A DNA stretch of 64,000 bases from Adiantum capillus-veneris (taxonomy: Eukaryota; Streptophyta; Polypodiopsida; Polypodiales; Pteridaceae). The stretch's first letter is position 1. Each line of letters starts with the position of its first letter. This document shows positions 22,080 through 33,072 of the stretch, in pieces. Below the pieces are notes generated by a model. It was given only the letters and a program-made list of their open reading frames with translations, was not told the DNA's origin and made no database searches. Location: positions 150,629,092 through 150,693,091 of the forward strand of contig CM043943.1 in assembly GCA_014529385.2 (NCBI GenBank). Direction: 5' to 3'. The position numbers were made by a program, and so were the translations under genes.

Positions 22080-24260
22080 GAAAGATTGAGGGAAAAAAGG
22101 GTGAAAACCATATTTTGGTAAAAATGGCCTTAACTCTAAATTTTTGAAAATTTGATGGTGGAGACCTTAAAAGTGATCAAAATTCAAAAATTTGTGGATC
22201 TAGGGTATCAACATACTCTCTAGAAGCAATTTAGAAAGTTTCCAAATTTTGTGGAGGAACATGGATCGCGATCCATGTACCCAAGAGACCATTTTTGGTG
22301 AAAAGTGACCAGTAACAATGTACACCATTGGGAAACTCCTCTAATCAAGTTTGCTTGAAAGAAAAACTCAAAAACCATATCAAAATTGGTTGTTAGGGAA
22401 AAAACAGCAAAAAAGGCATTGCAGACACAACAGTTGGAATCTCTCAACTTTTTGGGATCCAAATGCAAAAAGGGGTGAAATTTGACTTCTACAAGGAATA
22501 GAGAACGTGCAGAACAAAATTCATGAAAAAATGATGTCAAACATGGATTGCGATCCATGTACCTTTTGACATTTGGGGCTGATATTTGACAAGTATATCC
22601 TTGATAACTAGTGGAACAACTTTGCCAAAAGGCACAATGTCCAAAATCTGAAAAAAGTTGGTCAAAATAGCCAAATATAAAAACTAGCCAAAAATCGCAT
22701 GCAGACAAAAAAACTCACTTTTGATTGAGAAAAATTTGTCCAAATCCAAAAAGAAGTGGTGGATTAGATTACAGATACTACCAGTAATCAACAAGCCAAA
22801 TTTGGTGTTCAGATTTGATGGAACATGGATCGCAATCCATGTACCTCGTGAAAGAATTTTGAAAATTTTTTGGCTGAGATTTGAGAAGTAGGTAGTTGAG
22901 ACATAGACAAACAAATTTTCAAAAAGAACCATATGCAAAAAAGTTGTAAAAAGTGGTCAAAAGAGCAAAAAACAAAACATTGTCAAAATTGTCACAACGG
23001 ACTGTAGAAGTCAGTTTTGGTTAGGCAAAACTGATTCAAATTCAAAAAGATTTGTGGACCAAGCTACAAACATCACAAGCTATCAATACACCAAAAAATT
23101 CAGATCCAAAAGTGGTGGAACATGGATCGCGATCCATTTACCCTTGAGAAAATTTTGGACAGAAACTTTTCCAGACTGTAACAAAAGACCATTGTGAACA
23201 AAAGTCCCCAAAAATTTGGGTCAAAAAAGTTCAAAAAGTGGATGGAAAGGTCCAAAAACTGTTCGAAGAGGAAGACCCTAAAACAGACTTAGTGATTGAC
23301 TTTTTCATGGCCTAAACAAGTTCAAATCACACAAAAACCACATAGCTAGCATCAAGAGACCAAGGGAAGCTAAGTGCCAAGTTTCAGTGAAATCTGGCAC
23401 ATAGGTTGGATCATGATCCATGTTCCTTTGTCACAAAATGATACATATTTGCACCATAGCTAGAGGACATCACAAGGAATTTAGTGGTCTTCTCAAAACT
23501 GAGTTTGGATATAAAAAACCAAACCAAAAGCCTAGAATTGCCAAGTACTCTATGCAAGTGCCAGAATTGACCTAATTTTCAATTCAAAGGTCTATTTTCA
23601 AAAAAATTGATACCATAGGACCTCCTAATCATGTTAATTCTAATGGTACCAAAAATATTCAATTTGGGCTCCAAACATGGATCGCATTCCATGTACTTAT
23701 AATGACAACTTGACCTGAAAATTTCCATATCAATAGTGCATACACAAGGAAACATATCTCAAAGCCTAGTTGTGAAAAAATTTGAGCAAATTTGTGTCAA
23801 AAGGGAGCAAAATAGGTGACAAACTAAAAGCCACTAAGCAAACCTTATATTGGGCATTTGACCTATCAAACCAAGTCCAAATCCAAAACGATTTGAGATT
23901 TAGCTTGTGTACATAGAGTGCAACAAGCTTCCAAGAGATCAAGTCCAGATGTGGTTGAACATGGAGTGCAATCCATGTACCTCAACCTCAGCATAATGGG
24001 CACATCTAACTTGGTGATCTTGTAGACATTCTTGAGAACGTCCCAAATCTCAAATTTGAGCTAAAAGTACCTTTTGGAGACCAAGATACAAGCCAAAGTT
24101 CCTGTGTTTTGGTCTTGAGACTGTTTTGAGTGTTGTTTCAAGTGCAGTTCACCAAAAGTGCTCTAACTTTTGATAGACAGCTCCAAATTGAGTCAGGTAA
24201 ATCCAGGAAGATAGCTTGCAAGCAATAGGACACACAAAGGTTTCCTAAATCAAAGATTTT
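22080..24260 (+). repeat. Palindrome-centred array 3 in the leader of gypsy B
   Basis: The core ACATGGATCGCGATCCATGT (a perfect 20-bp palindrome) and variants begin at 22,259, 22,541, 22,823, 23,120, 23,404, 23,675 and 23,959. Spacings are 282, 282, 297, 284, 271 and 284 bp. Between cores the monomers share phrases such as CAAAATTGG, CAAAAAG and GATCCAAA but are well diverged. It lies between the primer site (21,717) and a gag start (24,410), exactly as array 2 does in element A. Confidence 0.9.
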
Positions 24261-24409
24261 AGGGTACCCCAAGACCAGTTTTGAGGGACCAAAAAGTCAC
24301 AAATTCCTGACTTTTGAGAGACCTTACCAGGGACAAAAAGGGATAAGTTGCACTAAGCCAGAGAGGACTTCTTAGGGATTATCTTGAAAGTTTTGGGTGA
24401 GCCTTAAAC

Positions 24410-25387
24410 ATGACAAATCATCCACCACCAGGGTTTCCTACTCCACTCAGAGACATGAAAAATGATGTGATGCCTTCAACAATGGGAATGAAGAATACAT
24501 AGAGGAGAGGCATCCTCTGGTCAATAAACCAAACGTAAGATTTATCAAATCTAATGAATCCATGAAGGTGCTTATGGATTACACTTATGAGGGCTTATAT
24601 AGATTCACAAACGGGGATCCACATATCTTTTACAAGTGTGTAGAACCCTATGCTGGAGAGTTGACCACCCATAAAAACCTCTATGCATTCACATATACAG
24701 ATACCCATGAAGTGCAAGTTTTGTTGGTAGATAAATATGGAAGATAGTACAAACTTGTTGATTCAATTGACTTAGAGCAATACACGTAAAAGGGTACTCC
24801 GATTTCTATTTACTTTCAGCCAAAAACTATAACAGAGCACATAACAGAGAGAATTCCACCATGATTTTTTAAAGAGGAGACGAGAGCATGAGACACGTCT
24901 CTCCGAGAGACCATGAATTAGTTAGATTGATGACTAAACCACAATGATTAAGACCATATCAAGTGGCTCAATGTGTCAAGCCAGTTCCTATCCGCGATAG
25001 TCATACCATGGATATTCTTATCAGCCCCCATCTCCATCCTCGTGCACGATAGATAGAGCCTTCACCAATTGCTCACAACAAGGACACCTGATCATGGGTC
25101 AAGAGATAGAGTCGCTTCTCAGCCTAGACGGATGGGTAGACAATTTTGAGGACTAAGGGAATCCTTGCGCTAGGTACAACCCCCCCCCCCCCCAGGTGCC
25201 TAAGCCAGCCAAGGAGGAGCCTGAGCCCGCTAGGGTCAAGCCCAAGATAGCCAAGGAAGAACCAGATCTAGCCAAGAAAGATCAAGATCCATCCAACATA
25301 GAGCTAGGGCCTATGCCCAAAGATTGGCCTCTTTTAGAGGAAACCAACACTGATAACAATAAAGAACTACAACTACTAAAAAATTGA
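24410..25387 (+). pseudogene. Ty3/gypsy gag remnant of element B
   Basis: A first frame starts at an ATG at 24,410 (MTNHPPPGFPTPLRDMKND) and stops at 24,500-24,502. A neighbouring frame (24,562-24,747) gives YEGLYRFTNGDPHIFYKCVE and ends at DKYGR-stop-YKLVDSIDLEQ, which aligns with the gag start of element A. A later Pro/Lys/Glu-rich frame (25,196-25,387, repeats of PAKEEP) may be the gag linker. A 14-C run at 25,180-25,193 breaks the reading. No pol follows. Confidence 0.65.
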
Positions 25388-25564
25388 GCACCACGTAATG
25401 CAAAGATTCACCTACCACGCAGATCACAGAGGCAGACTATGTTTTCAATTTTTCAATCTTGATTGACTAGATTTCATGTGCATGCGTGATTTTGCCAATG
25501 TCCATAAAACGGATGCAATCATCAACCTTGCTATATGGTAGTTTTTGAGGTCATTATAGGTCAC

Positions 25565-25985
25565 ACAATTGGGGTTATAACCAAGCAAATAGGAGCCTTG
25601 GAAATTTTTCAAAGGACCTTATTTTCTTGGTTTTGATCCATGTCTTTGTCGCAATGGGGATCAAAACCAAGCGAATAGGAACCTTGGAAATTTTTCCAAG
25701 GCCCCAATTTTCTTGGTTTTGACCAAGGTCTTTGCAGCAATGGGGGTCACAACCAAGTGAATAGGGGACCCTGGAAAATTTTCCTAGGCCACAATTTTCT
25801 TGGATTTGATCCATGTTTTTGTGGAAGTGGGGACCAGAACCAAGCAAATAGGGGCCCTTTCCAAGGACCCGATTCGCTTGAGTTTGACCCATGTCTTTGC
25901 GGAAATGGGGGTTGAAACCAAGCAAATAAGGATCCTACAAAAATTTTCAAGGCCTGGATTTGCTTACTACTGACCCATATCCACT
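25565..25985. repeat. Five-copy tandem repeat (~80-90 bp) with an inverted-arm core
   Basis: Units start near 25,573, 25,655, 25,741, 25,829 and 25,907 with the phrase GGGG(T/A)NNNAACCAAG(C/T)(A/G)AATA. Most contain a hairpin-like core close to CCTTGGAAATTTTTCCAAGG. An uninterrupted minus-strand frame across it is a by-product of the periodicity. Confidence 0.85.
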
Positions 25986-26218
25986 AAGAAATATAATTGC
26001 TAGCATTTATTCATATGATGGATGCAATATTGCTTCTACCCCTGGACATCCAAGACATAATATACATAGTGGATCCACTTATCTCAAGTATGCTTCACAA
26101 CAACGAAGTTTTCTTTTTGACACTCATGAACTGGTTCAGTAGGGTAAACTGGGATCTCATTGCTTTTTGGTCACTTTAGACAATAAATTGTGATTTTTGT
26201 CTTATTAAGCAAAAAAAA

Positions 26219-26245
26219 TGTTAGATTTTAGATCTCTTTTTCCAT
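26219..26245 (-). repeat. Distal piece of copia E 3' LTR, cut off by element D
   Basis: TGTTAGATTTTAGATC... reads on minus as an LTR end ...CTAACA. It is separated from the rest of the proposed LTR (37,985-38,244) by the insertion of element D. Confidence 0.45.
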
Positions 26246-26718
26246 TGTAGACGGCTGGATAATCACCATGTGGGAACGTGTTCTTAGAAGATGGGCAGTG
26301 AATTACTTAGTAATTACTAGAGTAATTACTATAGTAAACCCGAAGTGTATAAATAGGGCCCATTACATCATTATCAGGGGGGAAATTTTTATCACTTGTA
26401 TTAGCGCTTTGGGCTATAACTGTAATTGAGCATCAGTGTGGCAGTGTTGTCGGCTATACTTTCTCTCTGTAATCATATTCGTTGTAATCTTGATCTGTAA
26501 TCTCAATCATGGTATATATTTCAGTGATACTTACTTCTCGACCAGTCTTCTGAATCTGAACCTTATTCCAGTCTATAGATCTGATTCTTATTTCAGTATC
26601 CACATTTCAGTCTAGTCTCTGATTTCGATCTAGTCTGCTATTCGAAATCTTCCCACACTAGTAGATGAAATCCTTCAACACTATAATTAGCTATCTCAAG
26701 AGATCAGCTCCAATTCCA
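26246..26718 (+). repeat. 5' LTR of gypsy D
   Basis: The 473-bp LTR includes a TATA box (TGTATAAATAGGGCCC, about 26,346-26,361). It matches 37,501-37,984 apart from scattered substitutions and small indels. Confidence 0.92.
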
Positions 26719-26738
26719 TTTTGGCGATCACGGTGGAT
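26719..26738 (+). promoter_or_regulatory. Putative primer-binding site of gypsy D
   Basis: TTTTGGCGATCACGGTGGAT directly follows the 5' LTR. The TGGCG start is usual for gypsy elements. I cannot assign the tRNA. Confidence 0.5.
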
Positions 26739-26810
26739 CAAGCTGAAGCTCGTTGACTGAAAGACTCTTCTCCCAGTTGAAGTTTTCAGCAATGGCACCA
26801 AAGTCCAATC

Positions 26811-29800
26811 GTGGCCGATCGTGGCCGGAAATCTACCAATCGTGTGGACCCCATTCCTGAGGAGTCAAGAAGAGAGTCTGACCCCAAGCAAGAGAAAATG
26901 ACTGACACTGAGGCTCAGGAGGAGCATAGTCGACGGGCAGAACGGGAAGCACGAAAGGCAAAGAGTTCCAAGAGTTCTCAGTCTCGCCAGAGAGATGAGC
27001 ATACCAAGGGCAGAAAGGGAAGTCATCGTACTTCTAGCAGACAAAACAGAGAAGATACTGATACTGAGACAGAGACAGAGATTGATTGGGATGCTGACAC
27101 TGACAATTGCAAGAAGGCTCCCAAGTGCCATTCTCAAGCCAAGAAGAGAAGTGGTGGGATCAGCAGTAATCGAAATGATTACACAGCTTCCCTGAAGATT
27201 TCCTTTCCCATATTCAAAGGAGGAAAAAAGGATGATCCCGATGTTCACATACAAGCTTTTGAGCAGTATGCTGAACTAAAAAACATTGATGAAGATGATT
27301 GGGGGGAATATTTTCCACAAACCTTGAAGGAGGCAGCAAGGAAATGGTATTACCATTACCCTGCATGCCAGTTGAGATCATATAACAAATTACTTAAGGC
27401 CTTCAGGTTGGAATATTCTGACAATCGAGGGGACGAGGATATTCTCTATGAATTGGATCAGATCAAACAGAGGAATTTTTCAGTTCGCAGCTGTGTAGAA
27501 AAGATAAAAGAACTGACCAAGAAGTTGCAAGAACCGTCGTCTGAGAAGAGATTGAGGGCATGGTTTCTGAATGGGTTCAGAAGCAAGAAGCTTAGGGAAC
27601 AAGAAGTACCAGCCCCTACAAAAAAATTCAATGATCTGGTCCAAAGGGCATTAAAGCTGGAACAGCAGGCTAAGAAAGAAAAGAGCCACAAGAAGCGAAG
27701 GACCAGTAGCAGTAGTTCGGCTACTGAAGCTTCCGACTCCAGTGCAACGTCCAGCAGCTCCGAGAGCAGCTCCAATGAACGAACAAAGAAGAAATCAAAG
27801 AAGGGATCGTGGACCAAGAAAATTGAAGAAATGGCTAGGCAGATTGCAGAAATTAGTCACACAAGACAGCCGGTCCGAAAGATGGAGACTTGGTGTTCAA
27901 GATGTAAATCCAAGGACCACATCTCCATTGAATGTCCACAATGTACCTACTGCAAGGCCTTTGGGCACCTATGGAATAATTGTGGCATCAAAATTCACCA
28001 TTTTAAGAAAGAAAAGGATCTATCAGTGGTTGCCTACACTGAACCAGTGCAGGTAGAACCAATCAAATTAGCTCAAGAGGAAAGACCAGGTACTAGTGGT
28101 ACTGGTCAAGGACGTGGAAGATACCAACTAGGAATGGTCAGAGGAAGAGGAAGAGGCAACTTCAAGACCAGGAGTATGAATTGCTATACCTGTGGGAAGT
28201 ATGGTCATTTTGCAGCCCAATGTACAGATGCACCGGTAACGACTGTTACTGAGGCTAAGGCACCAGAGCCAGTCCCAGTCAGGGTGGTTACCAAGAGCAA
28301 GGGAGTAATCATTGAAGAAATTCTAGACATTTCAGAAGTACCAGTCAATCCTAGCAGCAGTAAGTGGGCTCAACAAAGAGAAGTTTGGAAGGCCAAAGGG
28401 AAAGAGAAGGTGGTAGATGAGTGGCAAGAGCAGCGGGAACTAGCAGCTAAAATCACAGAGGATTTAGCTAAGAAGCTGCCAAAGCAGCCAGAAAGTTCCG
28501 AAGCTAGACTCATTCAGAAGATACTAGCCCAATCGACTGATAAAGATCAGTCAGTACTGGCCATGACAGAGACCATGTTGGCTGTAGTACATGGACTAGC
28601 TGATGAAATGGGAGTTGATGGAAAGAGTAGAAGTACTGCTAAAGAATGGCAGTGTGAAGACACCAGTTCTTCAAGCTCTGACAATCAGTCTGACCAAGAG
28701 CGAGAGGAAATTCATGTGAAAATTTGTGATAGAATCCAAAAGCTGACTGTAGAGCTGGAGGATATAAGAAATACCTTGCCTGAGGTGGCCAACTTTATCA
28801 GACAACGTAGGAAGACTGAGGCAGAGGCCAGAACAGTGGACCTGACGGCTGTCCGGGATGATGAAGTTCCACTTATTCAGGTAGACTACAAGGTCAGGAA
28901 GCAGTGGGAACCTCTCTCAAGCGTTATACTCGATGGAGGAGCAGGAGTCAACATAATGGGAGCCCATCTTCAGCAAAGAATGGGTATCACTAACATGAAA
29001 CCAGCACCATTCAAAGTAAGAATGGCAGATCATCGAATCGTACAGGCGACGGGTATGATTGAAAACATGCAGATAAGAGTTGGGAGGGAGAAATTCAAAA
29101 CCAGTTTCCTAGTCTTGGATGTGCAGGGAGCATATGGAATGCTACTAGGCCGCCCATGGTTAAGAACAGCACATGCTGTTCATGACTATGCAAACCAAAC
29201 TTTGACCATAGAAGGGACCAGCGACAGAATCAAAATAGAAGGGACCAGCGACATAGAAGGAACCAGCGACAGAATCAAAATCCAGACTAACAACACCAGG
29301 AGCTGGAAAAAGGAAGTGAGGCCGAAGGAGTTGTGTCAGAAATACAGAGCCAAGAAAATTGAGCGAATGCTAGCAGCTATGAATATATTTCCTTTGGTAG
29401 AAATCGATTTGAATGCAGTCCTGCTGAACAAAGAGAAAGCTGACAAGCAGAAGATACAATTCCCTGATCAGTTTACTGAAGTCAATGCACGGGAAAGAAT
29501 AGTTCAGCTAACTGGAAGAATGGAGGAACCAGCTGATATTGATATAATGGAAGAACCAGTATGTTCTGAAGAGTACCCACTAGATCAGAATAATGATTCA
29601 AAAATGAATGGACCTTCTTGGGACTACGCTGAAGATTTGACCAAACGAAAAGGAGGCAGACCAAACTGGTTGCTTCCAGATGATCAGGAAGTAGAGGAAT
29701 GGAACCTAGGATCAGAGGAAAACCTCAGAATGATCAAAGTCAACAAGCACCTGAAACCGGCAATGAAGGAAAAGGCACGGAAAATGTTCCAGAACTATAA

Positions 29801-30584
29801 TGATGTGTTTTCCTGGGAACATACAGATTTGAAGGGAGTAGATCCTGAAGTCTGTCAGCACCGAATACCACTGAAACCGGATGCTAGACCAGTAAGATTG
29901 CAAAGATACCGCATGAACCCCAACTATGCAAAGAAGGTCAAGGAGGAGATTGATAATCTTCTCAAGGCTGGGTTCATTACGAAAGTAGCAAGCAGTGATT
30001 GGTTATTTCCCATAGTCGTCGTTCGTAAAAAGAATGGGAAATTAAGAGTTTGTGTTGACTATAGGAAACTAAATGCCCAGACCATTAAGGATCCATTTCC
30101 CTTACCTTTTACTGATATGTTGCTTGATGAGATCGCAGGATATGAGATGTATAGCTTCATGGATGGTTATAGAGGTTATAACCAGTTACAGATTGCTCCT
30201 GAAGATAGGTCCAAGACCACTTTCATCACTGAGTGGGGAGCATTCATGTATCTGGTGATTCCTTTTGGCCTGTGCAATGCACCAGCTACTTTTCAGCGGT
30301 GTATGATGGAGATGTTTAATGAATTTCTTCATCGGTTCCTCGCCATTTTCATGGATGACTTTACTGTCTATTCAGATGAGGACCAGCACCTTTTATTCCT
30401 AGAAATGGTTTTTAAACGTTGTCAAGAGAAGAGGATTTGTTTGAATCCATTCAAATCTGTCTTTCTAGTATGGAAGGGACAGCTACTAGGACATGTGGTT
30501 TCCCGCAATGGAATAGAGATGGCCAATGACAAAATACAGTGTGTCCACAGCAAGCTAAAGCACCCAGAACTGCTTCAGAGTTGA
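26811..30584 (+). CDS. Gag-protease-reverse transcriptase polyprotein of gypsy D
   Basis: One frame is open for 1,257 codons. Gag core is at residues ~143-240 (VHIQAFEQYAELKNIDEDDW ... RKWYYHYPACQLRSYNKLLK). A first Cys-rich segment (CSRCKSKDHISIECPQC) is followed by a CCHC knuckle at ~457-472 (CYTCGKYGHFAAQC). Protease lies at ~704 with DGGAGVN, where most families have D-S/T-G-A. RT lies at ~1,080-1,230 with VCVDYRKLNAQTIKDPFPLP, FGLCNAPATFQRCM and the catalytic FMDD. The likely start is the ATG at 26,792, but a 10-bp tandem duplication (CGTGGCCGAT) near 26,809-26,828 shifts the frame just after it. A frameshift near 30,555 separates RT from its thumb and RNase H. Confidence 0.9.
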   Translation: MADRGRKSTNRVDPIPEESRRESDPKQEKMTDTEAQEEHSRRAEREARKAKSSKSSQSRQRDEHTKGRKGSHRTSSRQNREDTDTETETEIDWDADTDNCKKAPKCHSQAKKRSGGISSNRNDYTASLKISFPIFKGGKKDDPDVHIQAFEQYAELKNIDEDDWGEYFPQTLKEAARKWYYHYPACQLRSYNKLLKAFRLEYSDNRGDEDILYELDQIKQRNFSVRSCVEKIKELTKKLQEPSSEKRLRAWFLNGFRSKKLREQEVPAPTKKFNDLVQRALKLEQQAKKEKSHKKRRTSSSSSATEASDSSATSSSSESSSNERTKKKSKKGSWTKKIEEMARQIAEISHTRQPVRKMETWCSRCKSKDHISIECPQCTYCKAFGHLWNNCGIKIHHFKKEKDLSVVAYTEPVQVEPIKLAQEERPGTSGTGQGRGRYQLGMVRGRGRGNFKTRSMNCYTCGKYGHFAAQCTDAPVTTVTEAKAPEPVPVRVVTKSKGVIIEEILDISEVPVNPSSSKWAQQREVWKAKGKEKVVDEWQEQRELAAKITEDLAKKLPKQPESSEARLIQKILAQSTDKDQSVLAMTETMLAVVHGLADEMGVDGKSRSTAKEWQCEDTSSSSSDNQSDQEREEIHVKICDRIQKLTVELEDIRNTLPEVANFIRQRRKTEAEARTVDLTAVRDDEVPLIQVDYKVRKQWEPLSSVILDGGAGVNIMGAHLQQRMGITNMKPAPFKVRMADHRIVQATGMIENMQIRVGREKFKTSFLVLDVQGAYGMLLGRPWLRTAHAVHDYANQTLTIEGTSDRIKIEGTSDIEGTSDRIKIQTNNTRSWKKEVRPKELCQKYRAKKIERMLAAMNIFPLVEIDLNAVLLNKEKADKQKIQFPDQFTEVNARERIVQLTGRMEEPADIDIMEEPVCSEEYPLDQNNDSKMNGPSWDYAEDLTKRKGGRPNWLLPDDQEVEEWNLGSEENLRMIKVNKHLKPAMKEKARKMFQNYNDVFSWEHTDLKGVDPEVCQHRIPLKPDARPVRLQRYRMNPNYAKKVKEEIDNLLKAGFITKVASSDWLFPIVVVRKKNGKLRVCVDYRKLNAQTIKDPFPLPFTDMLLDEIAGYEMYSFMDGYRGYNQLQIAPEDRSKTTFITEWGAFMYLVIPFGLCNAPATFQRCMMEMFNEFLHRFLAIFMDDFTVYSDEDQHLLFLEMVFKRCQEKRICLNPFKSVFLVWKGQLLGHVVSRNGIEMANDKIQCVHSKLKHPELLQS
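29209..29283 (+). repeat. In-frame minisatellite in the protease-RT linker of D
   Basis: The words ATAGAAGGGACCAGCGAC and AGAATCAAA repeat and encode IEGTSDRIK-type units three times without breaking the frame. Confidence 0.85.
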
Positions 30585-31291
30585 GTTCTTTCTTGGGTTA
30601 TGTGAATTTCTATAGAAGATTTGTACACAAGTTTGCTGCTCAAGCAGTACCACTATATGAGCTTACAAAGAAGACCAGTAAGTTCAACTAGACTGCTGAG
30701 TGTCAGGAAAGTTTTCAAAATTTGAAAAAAGCCATTACCAGTAAACCAGTCCTTAGGCAGCCGAATTGGGATATTATTTTTCATGTACATGTAGATGCTT
30801 CGGGATTGGCAATGGGGGAAATATTAGCTCAGCCAGATGGCAGAACAGACTATCCGGTCTATTTTGCTAGTCGCAGATTCAGTCAGGCTGAACAAGGCTA
30901 TACAACTACTGAAAGAGAAGCTCTCGGAATTGTTTTTAGCGTTACGAAGTTCAGGCATTACCTGTTGGGAAAATTATTCCATTTTTATGTGGATCATCAA
31001 GCTCTTCTGTTTCTGATTAACAAAGTCATTATTCAAGGCATGCTGATAAGATGGATGATGTTCCTTATGGAATTTGAATTCAGAATTTTCCATAAACCTG
31101 GTCGAAACCACTGTGGAGCTGACTTTCTTTCCAGAAGTACGGAGGGATATTCAGAATCACCTCTGAGAGATGAGCCAGTGGATGCTGAGTTATTTCAGTT
31201 AGAAGCAGAAGAATCAGTGGATCCTGAATGGTATGATATTTATCAATTCCTTTCCCAAGGTGCCTTTCCAGAGGATTGGAAACAGAATTAG
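30585..31291 (+). pseudogene. RT thumb and RNase H of gypsy D
   Basis: After the frameshift the plus strand reads SSFLGYVNFYRRFVHKFAAQ, then a stop at about 30,690. RNase H follows: FHVHVDASGLAMG, YFASRRFSQAEQGYTTTERE, RHYLLGKLFHFYVDHQALLF and GADFLSRS. The frame ends at TAG 31,289-31,291 before integrase. Confidence 0.85.
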
Positions 31292-31357
31292 AAGAAAGCT
31301 CTGATTATAAAAATCCTGAAATTTACCATCATCGGTGGAGTACTTTATCGCCTAGGT

Positions 31358-32266
31358 ATGGATGGTATACTTCGACAATGTGTCCCTATGGAAGGAAGAA
31401 TGCAAGTGATTTCAGAAGCGCATAATGGTGAGTCTGGTGGACACTTTTCAAACGAAGTAACCTACAAGAAGATTCTGCAAGCAGGTCTGTGGTGGCAAAC
31501 ATTGATTGCTGATGTCAGAAGTTTTTGTAAGACTTGTGACATATGCCAAAGAATGGGCCGACCAACAGCTACAGATATGACTCCATTAATGCCAATACAA
31601 CCATTAGGAGTATTCATGAAATGGGGATTGGATTTTATGGGACCTTTTAAGAAAGTGACTCCCACGAAGAACAAGTACATTGTGATGGCTACTTGTTATG
31701 TTACCAAGTGGGTTGAAGCTAAGGCTCTTCCTGACAACACAACCAAGTCAACTGCTGCAAGGTTTTTGTTTGAGAATATTGTCTGCCGATATGGATGTCC
31801 AGTAGAGATTGTGACTGATCAAGGCACACATTTTATCAATGATATTATGGAAATCCTATTGGATATGCTTTCAGTCAAGCATCGGAAATATACTCCTTAC
31901 TATCCTCAATGCAATGGATAGGCTGAAAGTAGCAACAAGACAATAAAGACTATTCTCACTAAGGTGGTGCAAAAGAAACCAGACCAGTGGGATTTGAAGC
32001 TTCAGAATGCTCTATGGGCTTATAGGATAACTTATAAGGTAACTACTAGAATGACACCATTCAGAATGGTGTATGGTACTGAAGCTGTGGTTCCTATGGA
32101 GTTTGGCATCCCCGGTCTGAGAATGGCTGTGAAGTATGGATTAGACTTCAACCATAATATTAAGAAAAGGCTGGATGAACTGATGCAGTTAGATGAACTT
32201 AGGCAAAGAGCTATATTGGAACAGGAGATTGTTCAACAAAGAAGGAAGCATTGGCATGATCGCTGA
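31358..32266 (+). pseudogene. Integrase of gypsy D, one nonsense codon in the core
   Basis: The HHCC region (HNGESGGHFSNE ... CDICQRMG) is followed by the core: MKWGLDFMGPFKK, VEIVTDQGTHFIND and then, across a TAG at 31,919-31,921, AESSNKTIKTILTK. The stop stands where Gln usually precedes AES(S/T)NK, so a single C-to-T change explains it. The next frame (31,964-32,266) has LQNALWAYRITYKVTTRMTP and the conserved VYGTEAVVPMEF. Confidence 0.9.
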
Positions 32267-32932
32267 ATTAAAGTTCGAGAATTACAAAAAAGAGACTTAG
32301 TGCTTCTCTATCAGTCTAGATTGGGTCCAAAGAAGCCGAATTTGAAGATTGCCTGGGCAGGACCTTTTGAGGTCGATTGGGTCTTCTCCAATGGCACATT
32401 CAGATTGAAATATTTATCTGGACTGATGTTTCCAGGAGTATATAATGGAGCAAAGATCAAACTTTATTATTCAGAGACCAGAGAAACTGGGATGGAACAA
32501 GGTACTAAGGAACTGGAGGTTGTTGATCAAGAGATACTGGAATCATACGTTTTTGGTCTTTTCCATGTGCAACCAGTTCCAGCTTCAGAACCAGTTGCAG
32601 AAGAACCAGATCAGGCTGACCTAAGAACCAGTACCAATATGGTCCATCCAGAGTGGGAATCAGTTCAGAACCAGTATGGACACACTTTCCAATTTTTAAG
32701 TGGCCAACGGTCAAGTGGTATGTCAGTGGTAATTATTACAAGGATGGGTCGCAATCTTGTCCAATGCATGTTTGCCACGATAGCAACGGCGCACACAAGT
32801 CTAGGAGCGGCGAGTGGTGGAGCTTTTATGGCGCGAACACGTATAATAGTCAGGAGAGTTAGCATTTTTCCTCATAAATCTCCTGCGCGACGCTTTCCTC
32901 CTGTCAACCATTCGCCATCACCGAGCTCCTAG
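32267..32932 (+). pseudogene. Integrase C-terminal region of gypsy D
   Basis: After TGA at 32,264-32,266 the sequence continues as LVLLYQSRLGPKKPNLKIAW, AGPFEVDWVFSNGTFRLKYL, the SH3-like tail of plant gypsy integrases. A divergent Gln/Pro/Glu-rich end stops at 32,932. No chromodomain is evident. Confidence 0.75.
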
Positions 32933-33072
32933 GTTTCTTCACTACAGCCGCAAACTTCGACCTCTAACAAGACAGCTGACTATCAGACAGTCTTACCAGC
33001 GACACCAGGGAACGGCTTCGACACAAGTCATCTTCTCCTTTGCCTGTTTCATCGTCATCGACCTCACAGTGT

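Noticed and set aside
25575-25925. Uninterrupted 116-residue minus-strand frame
   Set aside because: Explained by an 80-90 bp tandem repeat that happens to lack stops; no family resemblance.
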